In this document: one piece after another, positions 1 to 6,830 of the stretch
How the letters are laid out: each line of letters begins with the position of its first letter
Position numbering within the stretch: the first letter of the stretch is position 1
Assembly (NCBI GenBank): GCA_024641365.1
Contig: JAHEDF010000113.1
Coordinates: 1 to 9,925 of the forward strand
Direction: 5' to 3'
Source of the DNA: Planctomycetota bacterium
Lineage (GTDB): Bacteria; Planctomycetota; UBA11346
DNA: 9,925 bases
The notes under the pieces: model-generated
Database searches by the model: none
What the model was told of the DNA's origin: nothing
Seen by the model: only the letters and a program-made list of their open reading frames with translations
Translations under genes and position numbers: made by a program

Positions 1-861
1 GCAGATGCCGTATGCGCTTTTGTAAACGATACACTAGATGAGGCGTGTTTAACCATACTCGCAGGTCTGGGTATTCGCATCGTCGCACTGCGCTGCGCCG
101 GTTTTAATAATGTTGATGTGGCAGCGGCAACTCGCTTGGGTATTACTGTTGTGCGTGTACCTGCTTATTCCCCCTATGCGGTCGCAGAACATACCATCGG
201 ATTAATTTTATGTCTAAATCGAAAAATTCATCGCGCCTACAATCGCGTACGCGAAGGTAATTTTTCTCTTAATGGTTTAATTGGATTTGATCTGCATGGA
301 AAAACCGTCGGCGTTATTGGCACGGGTCGCATCGGAGCGGTTATGGTGCGTATTTTGCATGGTTTCGGCTGTCGCGTTTTAGCATACGATCCCATACAAT
401 CGCCTGAGATAATCGCAGATGGCGCACACTATACGGACTTAAAAACACTCTACCGCGAAAGTGATATTGTTAGCCTCCATTGCCCTTTAACTAAAGACAC
501 CCGACACCTTATTAATGCCGACGCACTCGGAGTGATGCGTCCTCATACTATGTTAGTCAACACCAGTCGTGGTGCCTTGGTCGATACCAAAGCCATAATC
601 AATGCATTAAAAGAACAGACATTAGGTGGTTTTGCCTTGGATGTTTACGAAGAGGAAGCCGCGCTCTTTTTTGAAGACCATTCGCTGCGCGTTATTGATG
701 ATGACCTCTTTATGCGACTGACCACTTTTCATAATGTACTGATTACCGGACACCAAGCATTTCTCACCAGCGATGCGTTATCTGCTATCGCTTCAACTAC
801 GCTTGCCAATATTAATGCTGTAATGACAACGGGCACATGCGATAATAAAATCGTGCTCTAA
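1..861 (+). CDS. ldhA: D-lactate dehydrogenase, NAD-dependent (5' end cut by window edge)
   Basis: Cytoplasmic enzyme that reduces pyruvate to D-lactate with NADH, a fermentative step that regenerates NAD+. The frame is open from base 1 and gives 286 residues. The family is about 330 long, so roughly 40-45 N-terminal residues lie outside the window. The GTG at 118 is an internal Val codon, not the start, because conserved family sequence (FVND at residue 7, RCAGFNNVD at 31) precedes it. Visible marks are PAYSPYAVAEHT, the block RKIHRAYNRVREGNFSL, the Rossmann motif GTGRIG at residues 107-112, and Asp130 for the adenosine ribose. The D-2-hydroxyacid dehydrogenase triad is Arg190 (NTSRG), Glu219 (DVYEEE) and His251 (GHQAF), with the spacing of known D-LDHs. 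The AVAEHT/REGNFSL blocks favour LdhA over other 2-hydroxyacid dehydrogenases. A strong terminator follows 27 bp after the stop. Confidence 0.9.
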   Translation, partial: ADAVCAFVNDTLDEACLTILAGLGIRIVALRCAGFNNVDVAAATRLGITVVRVPAYSPYAVAEHTIGLILCLNRKIHRAYNRVREGNFSLNGLIGFDLHGKTVGVIGTGRIGAVMVRILHGFGCRVLAYDPIQSPEIIADGAHYTDLKTLYRESDIVSLHCPLTKDTRHLINADALGVMRPHTMLVNTSRGALVDTKAIINALKEQTLGGFALDVYEEEAALFFEDHSLRVIDDDLFMRLTTFHNVLITGHQAFLTSDALSAIASTTLANINAVMTTGTCDNKIVL

Positions 862-888
862 ATTAATCTTAGAACTCATGCAGTAAAT

Positions 889-922
889 AAAAAGCCAGCA
901 GACAGGTATCTGCTGGCTTTTT
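889..922. terminator. Bidirectional rho-independent terminator
   Basis: A perfect 14-bp stem (889-902 with 909-922) encloses the 6-nt loop CAGGTA. The core GCCAGCAGA/TCTGCTGGC is GC-rich and flanked by an A-run on the left and a T-run on the right, so either strand reads as a stem followed by U residues. It lies between the stops of ldhA (861) and the opposing gene (946) and should end both transcripts. Confidence 0.92.
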
Positions 923-932
923 GATATAGGCA

Positions 933-957
933 CCTATTAAATAACTTATTTAATAGG
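933..957. repeat. AT-rich hairpin over the stop codon of the minus-strand gene
   Basis: CCTATTAAAT (933-942) and ATTTAATAGG (948-957) form a perfect 10-bp inverted repeat with loop AACTT. It spans the last Pro-Ile-Lys codons and the TAA stop (946-948) of the transglutaminase-like gene, and sits 10 bp from the terminator. On the minus-strand transcript the order is stop-codon hairpin, then terminator hairpin. It may protect the 3' end or affect termination. The stem is weak and chance is possible. Confidence 0.5.
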
Positions 958-3072
958 CGTCAGGGTAAATTCTTTAACAGTGACGCCGCGACTTTCCTTC
1001 GTCAAATGAAAGTGCAGAATATTTTTTCCTGACTCAAGCGAAATTTCAATCGGTTTGGTGAAATCCCATTTACCTGTGGTGTAGGGCACTGCAACTTCAC
1101 TAATATCCTTGCCATCATTAGTAGAAAATTGAAATTGTTGGCCCTTTTGTGCGGTTACCACTTTCGCCGTCAGCGTGTACTTACCAGCACGTGGCGCATT
1201 AATTTCGTACTCTGCTTTGAAGCCGCCAAGACAGTGCATTTGCAAGCCGCCTAAGAAACTCTTAGCGGCATTGCTCGGACCAGATTTTTTACTGTGCGCG
1301 ACTGATGGTACGGTGATGACACCAGAACTCGCAACACTTACTTTTTTATCTTGTTCAGTAACAGCCGCTGATTCATCAGGGTCTTTCCCTTGCGGTTCAT
1401 TTGCCTCAGCCAATTCCTGACCAAGCGGACCTAAATCAACGGCCTTTGATAAAGTGGCTACTGATTTCGTTTGGTAATTGGCAATATTACTCCAAAAACC
1501 ACCGGGGATTTTTCTACGCTCATTAAATGCCTGTTCACCAAGGGTACTGCTGACCCACTGAGCGCGTAACACCTGCAGGTATTCTTTAGGCAGCATGCGC
1601 GCTTGTGATTCGAGTAAGAAATCAGAGCCACTGCGCGGTGCTTCGTCTTTATCCCACCAACTATGTTGGAACCCAGCTCCAAGATTAACCACCCAGCCTT
1701 TCGGTGTCCAATGACTCAAAGCAGCATGTTTATGTTGCGTCACGCCCCAAGTCGGAATGCCAAAGCTTTGTAGAATAAAGCGTCCGAAAAATGCTCGGCG
1801 TCCACAAATGCCACCATTCAACGCAATATTTTGATATTTATGTAATGAGTCTAAATCATATTTTACATTTTGTGATCCGTAAGGCACTTCCGTTTTAACT
1901 GCAGCTGAATAGCGCCAGCCATAATTTTCATTATAGATATGATCGGGTCTATAATTACGCAACATTTCGCGCCCCCACGATAAAATTTCATCCGGCGCAT
2001 CACAATCAAGCACCATACGATATTCCCACACAGAAAAACCTTTAAAAGCTGGATCTAATTCACCTGCTAAAAAGGCTTTTTCATAATGTAAGTATCGCTT
2101 AACCGGATCGACAAATTCCGGCATGTTTGATTGAGTTTCAATATTATTTTGCGGAATCGGTTTCGCATGTTCTAAACAGGTAGCGAGGGCTAACAGTTGT
2201 AAATTACCGCTTTTTGACCCTGAGCTGGCTTTTTGTATAGCGGTATAAATTTCCATTGCCTCACCGTACATATTATAACGAGCACCACCATTTTCGAGCA
2301 TCTGACGCATTAAAGCTTTATCCGCTAAAAGCTTATCAATGAGCGCTTCTTTTTCTGGACTTTGTTGCGCAAATGTGGCGAGTGCCTTCGGCGTAGCGCT
2401 AGCAATAATCGCAGCTTTAATCAATGTATCATCATATTTATCGTTTGATACAAACGATTTAATTTCCTCGAGTAATTCTGTTGATGCCTTGAGCTCCTTC
2501 GCACGAGCTTGCGTCAGTAATTCTTGTGACTCGGCATTAGCCTTTTTAAATTTTTCTTCATCAACTTTTGCTTTTTCATAAGCCGCCGTACGTTCTTTCA
2601 GCGCCTGTTCACCTTCTTCTTTATTCTTTTGCCATTTGGCTATGTCAGCTTTTGCCGCTGATTTTTCACTATCCGTTTTTGCCTTTTTTAGTGCAGCCTC
2701 GGCTTTAGCGATATTTTTATTTGCGTCACCAATCCACTTACCTTTAGCATGATCAACTAATGCTTTTGCTGTTTGCACTTTACTCGCATCTTTTTGCGTT
2801 GCGGCGGCTGCAGCCTCAACCTTTTTTATGTCATCCTGCGCCTTAGCGAGGGCAGCTTTTTTTTGCTCATTTACAGCGGGCAATATCTTTTCGATCTCTG
2901 CGCGTAATTGCTGCAATTCGTCTGCATATTTTTTCTCAAGCGTGACGCCCGTTTCCGTCAAAGGAATTACTGGGGCTTTATTTTTATCACCTGCAAACGC
3001 GGTACCTGAGTTTACCGACATAGCTGCGCACAGCATGGCAATGGTCGTTAAAGTCGTAGATAATGTTTTCAT
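946..3072 (-). CDS. Secreted coiled-coil protein with transglutaminase-like domain
   Basis: A 708-residue predicted exported protein of unknown substrate. Residues 1-28 look like a Sec signal peptide (MKTLSTT, hydrophobic core, cleavage near TAFA-GDK). Residues about 45-205 are Lys/Ala/Glu-rich and strongly helical, a probable coiled coil. Residues about 370-500 resemble a transglutaminase-like (papain-fold) core: NGGICGRRAFFGRF with Cys423 (codon at 1804-1806), FGIP at 437-440, KHAALSHW with His449, then GWVVN with Asn463 where the usual triad has Asp. LRAQW (502-506) follows. Residues about 545-605 are a polar, probably unstructured linker. Residues about 615-708 look beta-rich (AGKYTLTAKV, GKNILHFHL), like carbohydrate-binding or Ig-type modules. 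It is divergent from the DUF1592-class operon and convergent with ldhA. Peptidase or protein cross-linking activity is possible, as is a non-catalytic role. Similar proteins are, to my recollection, found in PVC bacteria; I could not search. Confidence 0.75.
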   Translation of the reverse strand: MKTLSTTLTTIAMLCAAMSVNSGTAFAGDKNKAPVIPLTETGVTLEKKYADELQQLRAEIEKILPAVNEQKKAALAKAQDDIKKVEAAAAATQKDASKVQTAKALVDHAKGKWIGDANKNIAKAEAALKKAKTDSEKSAAKADIAKWQKNKEEGEQALKERTAAYEKAKVDEEKFKKANAESQELLTQARAKELKASTELLEEIKSFVSNDKYDDTLIKAAIIASATPKALATFAQQSPEKEALIDKLLADKALMRQMLENGGARYNMYGEAMEIYTAIQKASSGSKSGNLQLLALATCLEHAKPIPQNNIETQSNMPEFVDPVKRYLHYEKAFLAGELDPAFKGFSVWEYRMVLDCDAPDEILSWGREMLRNYRPDHIYNENYGWRYSAAVKTEVPYGSQNVKYDLDSLHKYQNIALNGGICGRRAFFGRFILQSFGIPTWGVTQHKHAALSHWTPKGWVVNLGAGFQHSWWDKDEAPRSGSDFLLESQARMLPKEYLQVLRAQWVSSTLGEQAFNERRKIPGGFWSNIANYQTKSVATLSKAVDLGPLGQELAEANEPQGKDPDESAAVTEQDKKVSVASSGVITVPSVAHSKKSGPSNAAKSFLGGLQMHCLGGFKAEYEINAPRAGKYTLTAKVVTAQKGQQFQFSTNDGKDISEVAVPYTTGKWDFTKPIEISLESGKNILHFHLTKESRGVTVKEFTLTPIK

Positions 3073-3079
3073 ACTTAAG

Positions 3080-3084
3080 CTCTC
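3080..3084 (-). promoter_or_regulatory. Ribosome binding site of the transglutaminase-like gene
   Basis: On the minus strand GAGAG lies 7 nt before the ATG at 3072. It supports this start, as does the signal peptide that begins exactly there. Confidence 0.6.
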
Positions 3085-3327
3085 ATGTCGTTTAAAAAGA
3101 AGTTTAAATTTATACCTAACGTGATTGAATTTCTTTCGGACATTACCTTACCCATTTGAGACCGCATCAGCTTTGACTCCTAACTCTCCATTTACCATGT
3201 ACAGCATACATCAGATTTAGTGATCGAAGATAACATAAACCTGTGATAGACTACAAAAATCCGCAAGGGTAAGTCGTTATTATCCGGTCTAATACCTTGT
3301 CCCATTCTTTTTAAAGGCGGCACTCAA

Positions 3328-3359
3328 ACAATGATTGGTGACTGAAATACAATGATTGG
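3328..3359. repeat. 11-bp direct repeat with 21-bp period
   Basis: ACAATGATTGG occurs exactly at 3328-3338 and again at 3349-3359. The copies start 21 bp apart, about two helical turns, so both would face the same side of the DNA. This suggests tandem sites for a regulator of one or both divergent genes. No regulator is identified. Confidence 0.45.
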
Positions 3360-3417
3360 ACTTTCGCTTGCCGATATGTGTCATTTTAATGGGCAATTAC
3401 CTACGATTTCCGCATCT

Positions 3418-3434
3418 CTGTGAACGGGTCACAG
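3418..3434. promoter_or_regulatory. Perfect dyad CTGTGA-N5-TCACAG, operator-like
   Basis: CTGTGA (3418-3423), a 5-nt centre and TCACAG (3429-3434) form a perfect 6-bp inverted repeat. The half-sites look like the CRP half-site TGTGA/TCACA, but the centre is 5 nt rather than the usual 6. It could be the site of another regulator or an RNA hairpin. It lies about 350 bp from each divergent start. Confidence 0.35.
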
Positions 3435-3520
3435 ACCACTGGGCATGTCTCTGAAAGGCAGCTTTTTGTCCCGTTTTTCTTGTGTGAAATGAATGCGACT
3501 AGCGCAGATGGCCTGAATAA

Positions 3521-3548
3521 GAGGTGAAACCTCACCAGCATTCACCTC
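3521..3548. repeat. Overlapping, mutually exclusive hairpins
   Basis: GAGGTGAA (3521-3528) pairs perfectly with TTCACCTC (3541-3548) across a 12-nt loop. The first arm can instead pair with ACCTC at 3529-3533 around a 3-nt GAA loop. The two foldings exclude each other, so this is either a small RNA switch or a cluster of GGTGA/TCACC protein sites. No T-run follows closely, so it is not a typical terminator. Confidence 0.4.
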
Positions 3549-3586
3549 ATACGAAACGCATTTTAGCCTTTTCTTTCGCTACATTG

Positions 3587-3611
3587 GGGTTGGTAAGATC
3601 TCCACAAACCC
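3587..3611. repeat. Imperfect hairpin with GGGTT/AACCC arms
   Basis: GGGTTGGT (3587-3594) pairs with ACAAACCC (3604-3611) with one mismatch, across a 9-nt loop holding most of an AGATCT palindrome. It may be part of a longer structured leader or RNA together with the hairpin at 3521-3548. Its role is unknown. Confidence 0.3.
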
Positions 3612-3757
3612 TGCGATGCTAGAAAACGCCGTTATCGATCAATCAGTGCATCTGATGTGCAAAAGTGTCATAAAAACACAAGCTATTGTCTAAAATGTGT
3701 AAACATCAGCACACGTATGTAATATATGCTATCATAACCTAGCAAATAATCCCCGTT

Positions 3758-3789
3758 ACTGGCTACCAGTTTTGTCATCCATCATGGAT
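3758..3789. promoter_or_regulatory. Two adjacent 13-bp dyads before the operon start
   Basis: ACTGG-CTA-CCAGT (3758-3770) and ATCCAT-C-ATGGAT (3777-3789) are both perfect and 6 bp apart, ending 8 bp before the ATG at 3798. The second covers GGA (3786-3788), the only Shine-Dalgarno-like bases, 9 nt from the start codon. Folding in RNA would occlude the ribosome site; in DNA the pair could be an operator. An out-of-frame ATG at 3784 lies inside the second dyad. Confidence 0.4.
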
Positions 3790-3797
3790 CTCGTTTT

Positions 3798-6700
3798 ATG
3801 CGCCTGTTTCCTCTGCTTCTCATCACTACTTTGTGTTCACCGCTATGGTCGGCGGATAAAACGCAGGTGCCGAGTGAAGTTACATCCCTATTAGATCGCT
3901 ACTGCGTGTCGTGTCATGGTGCGAAAAAACAAAAGAAGGACATTCGCTTAGACACGATTAGCTCGCTGCAAGGCGATGCCAAAGGTGATCTGCTGAATAC
4001 GGTTCGCGATGTGCTTTATTTTGAAAACATGCCCCCAGAAGAAAAAGACCAACCCACCGCAGCCGAACGCAAGACACTTGATCGTTGGTTAGCAAATGAA
4101 TTAGCCGCATTTGGCCCACTCAAATTAGAAGAAAAATTACAGCAGCCTGATTACGGTAATCGCTTAGATCATAATAAATTATTTTCCGGCGAATTTAAAA
4201 ATATTCCTGGCTATACCTATGATCGTCGCTGGATGATTAGTGAATTTATTTTTAATGATAAGTTTTCCAATATTTTTAATCAGAAATTCACGCAAAACGT
4301 CGGATTCAAAAAACGCGCGTCACTACTTGGAAAAACACCAACCGCTGCCAACTTGACCAATCCATTTTTGTTACCGAGCAATTCTGGCGTACGGTATTAT
4401 GCAAAAGAAACGCTCGGTGGTGGTCATTTATTGACGATGATGACCAATGCCAAGGAAACCGCTATTACCATGATGGCAATGGCGAAGAAAAATAAAACCT
4501 ATATGCCAAGTATAAATGGCATTATGGATGAACAATGGAATCAGGAACGAAAAATAGCAGACCGTGAAAAGTTTTTAACTAATTTTATCGAACGCATACT
4601 CATAGATATCTATAAAGATAAAAACCAATCGTTACTACCGCAATTTGTTGCCGTTAAAATTGAAGCGCCAAAACCAGAAAACGGAAAGGAAGCCACAAAA
4701 AAAGCAGCCTTTCATGCCGCCAATCCAGGGCGCGAAGAAATGCTCGCTATATTCATGACTATGCGTTCGTTGGAGAAAAGCGTTAAAAATGATGGGGAAC
4801 TTATTGATAGCTGTGAAAAAGAATGGTTTTACCAAGGTGTGAATGAACGTAAAATAGCATCACGAATTACTTTCATGCGTAATTACATGGAAGAATGGCG
4901 TGCGGAAATTATCAAAGGTAAATACGATGAACGCAATAAAGCGCCTGTTTATAAAGAGCCTTCACCAGAAGAACTGGCCGCTCTGCATGAAGCTATTCGC
5001 GCCAGTCGCAAGCAAAATGATACCTATACCGATATTATAACGAAATGCGTCGCTTATTGGGAACAGTACTTCTTACAAGAAAATGAAAACTACGCAAAAT
5101 CGCTCAAGCCAGATAAAATTGATCCGCTCGTAGAGCAATTATTTATAAAAATCCTTGAGCGCTCTCCCTCCACTGATGAACGTAGCCAATATCAATCCTT
5201 AGCCCGCAATTATTTTACCATGAGCAACGCGCAACAAGGTGTTGAAAAATTAATTCAATCCGTGCTGTTAAGGTCTGATTTCGTTTACCGATATGAATTT
5301 GGCCAAGGACAAGCTGATGACCATGGCCGTCGCATGTTGTCGCCGCGTGATGCGAGCTACGCATTATCATATGCACTAACTGACAGCAGCCCTGATAAAG
5401 AATTGGCTGCCGCTGCCCAAGCTGGTAAATTAAATACCAAAGAGGATTACCGTCGCGAAGTAACTCGCATGTTAAATCGTCGCGATCAACTCTATCTCAT
5501 CGACGAATCTGTAGATCGACTGCGCGCTGATAGTTATACGGATATGCCAATTCGCAAACTACGCTTTTTCCGTGAATTCTTTGGTTATCCCAATCTGCTC
5601 GGTATATTCAAAGACAATAAACGTTTTGGCGGTAATTATGATAATTCGCGTTCACGCTTAGTTTGTGAAGCTGATCGACTCGTAGAGTTTATTTTGCACG
5701 CTGACAAAAATGTTTTTGAAGAGTTATTGACAACGGACAAATTTTACGTGTTCCATTCAGGCGATAATGACGCCATGAAAGAAGCTTCGGATCGTTTACA
5801 AACCATCTACGAACATTTCAAAGACACTGGCTGGGAAAAATTCACCGTTGAGGATCTTGCTAAACATAAAGAATTTCTTTTAAAAATGGAATTACGCGGT
5901 GTTGATGCCCAGTCACTAGAACCAAAAGGACGTCGCAATCCGATGCGCGCCTTTATTGATAACATGACTAGTTACACGGTTCGATTTGATAAAGGCCAAA
6001 CCTCGGCGCCGCCTTTTAATGCCTTCCCTATGATCGGACCTTCAGAAGCCTATCAGCAATCGGGTAATGGCCTTGGCGGTGAAGAAGTCGCTAAATGCTA
6101 TAATATTGCCTTAGATAACTGGAATTATCCAACCACCCAACCCGCAAAAATAGAACATCGTAAAGGCATATTGACGCATCCAGCGTGGTTAATTGCGCAT
6201 GCAAAAAATACCGAAACCGACCCAATTCATCGTGGTAAATGGATTCGTGAAAAATTACTCGCCGGGAGCATTCCTGATGTGCCGATCACGGTTGATGCCG
6301 TCATCCCTGAAGATCATCATAAAACATTGCGTCAGCGTTTAGATGCGAAAACCAATGACGATTATTGTATGTCATGCCATAAATTAATGAACCCACTTGG
6401 CCTTACGTTTGAAATATACGACGATTTTGGTCGTTACCGTCAGGAAGAAAATTTAGAACACCCAGATAATTTAGTGAAAAAGAATCCTGACAAAGCAAAA
6501 GTGCATGTCGATTTACGTGATATTTATAAAACCCTCCCAATTGACTCAAAAGGCAATTTAAGTGGCACTGATGACAAGGCGCTCGATGGGGATGTTACTG
6601 ACGCCTTGGAATTAATTGATCGGCTTGGTAAATCAACCAAAGTACGTCAGTCTATAATTCGTTACGCATTCCGTTATTTCTTAGGTCGCAATGAAATGCT

Positions 6701-6827
6701 GTCTGATTCAAAAACATTAATCGATGCAGACCAAGCCTATGTTAAGAGTGGCGGCAGTTTTGATGCTGTCATCGTTTCCTTACTCACTTCAGATTCATTC
6801 ATTTATCGCAAAGCCTCGGAGCATTAA
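3798..6827 (+). CDS. Exported cytochrome-c-type protein with DUF1592/DUF1588/DUF1585-like regions
   Basis: A 1009-residue exported protein with two covalent haem-binding motifs; its reaction is unknown. Residues 1-19 form a Sec signal peptide (cleavage near LWSA-DK). A planctomycete-type cytochrome c domain follows with CVSCHG at 36-41 (bases 3903-3917) and the likely distal ligand Met78 (ENMPP). Residues about 120-440 are Lys-rich and match no domain I recognise, where shorter family members carry DUF1587. Residues about 440-500 resemble DUF1595 (ILERSPSTDERSQY), 510-655 DUF1592 (RMLSPRDASYALSYALTDSSPD), 785-885 DUF1588 (RKGILTHPAWL, HRGKWIREKLL, CMSCH at 857-861, NPLGLTFEIYDDFGRYR), and 930-1005 DUF1585 (RQSIIRYAFRYFLGR, SDSFIYRK). 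Family members I know of are often 750-850 residues, so this one is long. The DUF1552 gene starts 3 nt after the stop, so the two are almost surely co-transcribed. Haem attachment would occur in the periplasm. The ribosome site is weak and lies in a dyad. Confidence 0.88.
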   Translation: MRLFPLLLITTLCSPLWSADKTQVPSEVTSLLDRYCVSCHGAKKQKKDIRLDTISSLQGDAKGDLLNTVRDVLYFENMPPEEKDQPTAAERKTLDRWLANELAAFGPLKLEEKLQQPDYGNRLDHNKLFSGEFKNIPGYTYDRRWMISEFIFNDKFSNIFNQKFTQNVGFKKRASLLGKTPTAANLTNPFLLPSNSGVRYYAKETLGGGHLLTMMTNAKETAITMMAMAKKNKTYMPSINGIMDEQWNQERKIADREKFLTNFIERILIDIYKDKNQSLLPQFVAVKIEAPKPENGKEATKKAAFHAANPGREEMLAIFMTMRSLEKSVKNDGELIDSCEKEWFYQGVNERKIASRITFMRNYMEEWRAEIIKGKYDERNKAPVYKEPSPEELAALHEAIRASRKQNDTYTDIITKCVAYWEQYFLQENENYAKSLKPDKIDPLVEQLFIKILERSPSTDERSQYQSLARNYFTMSNAQQGVEKLIQSVLLRSDFVYRYEFGQGQADDHGRRMLSPRDASYALSYALTDSSPDKELAAAAQAGKLNTKEDYRREVTRMLNRRDQLYLIDESVDRLRADSYTDMPIRKLRFFREFFGYPNLLGIFKDNKRFGGNYDNSRSRLVCEADRLVEFILHADKNVFEELLTTDKFYVFHSGDNDAMKEASDRLQTIYEHFKDTGWEKFTVEDLAKHKEFLLKMELRGVDAQSLEPKGRRNPMRAFIDNMTSYTVRFDKGQTSAPPFNAFPMIGPSEAYQQSGNGLGGEEVAKCYNIALDNWNYPTTQPAKIEHRKGILTHPAWLIAHAKNTETDPIHRGKWIREKLLAGSIPDVPITVDAVIPEDHHKTLRQRLDAKTNDDYCMSCHKLMNPLGLTFEIYDDFGRYRQEENLEHPDNLVKKNPDKAKVHVDLRDIYKTLPIDSKGNLSGTDDKALDGDVTDALELIDRLGKSTKVRQSIIRYAFRYFLGRNEMLSDSKTLIDADQAYVKSGGSFDAVIVSLLTSDSFIYRKASEH
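6818..6821 (+). promoter_or_regulatory. Ribosome binding site of the DUF1552 gene
   Basis: GGAG lies inside the last codons of the upstream gene, 9 nt before the ATG at 6831. It fixes the start next to the twin-arginine signal and points to translational coupling. Confidence 0.65.
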
Positions 6828-6830
6828 ACC

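Larger units (their letters stand above)
3073..3797. other. 725-bp divergent intergenic region, no convincing gene
   Basis: This region separates the minus-strand transglutaminase-like gene from the plus-strand DUF1592-class operon and should hold both promoters. No frame gives a plausible protein and no known riboswitch or RNA family is recognisable. It contains several short dyads and an 11-bp direct repeat, listed separately. Promoter signals are weak: for the minus-strand gene a TATAAA box lies near 3108-3113 without a good -35. For the operon, TATGCT (3725-3730) and TATCAT (3730-3735) are possible -10 boxes, again without a clear -35. The stretch around 3250-3650 looks somewhat less AT-rich than its flanks by eye, which would fit an unrecognised RNA or a decayed gene. 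Confidence 0.6.

Noticed and set aside
118..120. GTG as the start of the D-lactate dehydrogenase
   Set aside because: The frame is open to base 1 and conserved family residues precede this codon, so it is an internal Val.
1458..1682. A 74-codon minus-strand frame inside the transglutaminase-like gene
   Set aside because: It overlaps the conserved core of the real gene in another frame and has no recognisable content.
2339..3124. Plus-strand frames of 80 and 98 codons opposite the coiled-coil region
   Set aside because: They are Ser/Ala/Phe-rich antisense readings of Lys/Ala/Glu codons, without independent support.
3418..3434. A genuine CRP binding site
   Set aside because: The half-sites fit but the centre is 5 bp instead of 6, so it is reported only as a dyad.
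3400..3480. A cobalamin or c-di-GMP riboswitch suggested by CACTGGGC and GGTCAC
   Set aside because: The other conserved blocks of either family are absent.
3784..3891. An upstream frame of about 35 codons starting at ATG 3784 and overlapping the haem-protein gene
   Set aside because: No ribosome site precedes it and its product is an out-of-frame reading of the signal peptide; translational interference is possible but unsupported.
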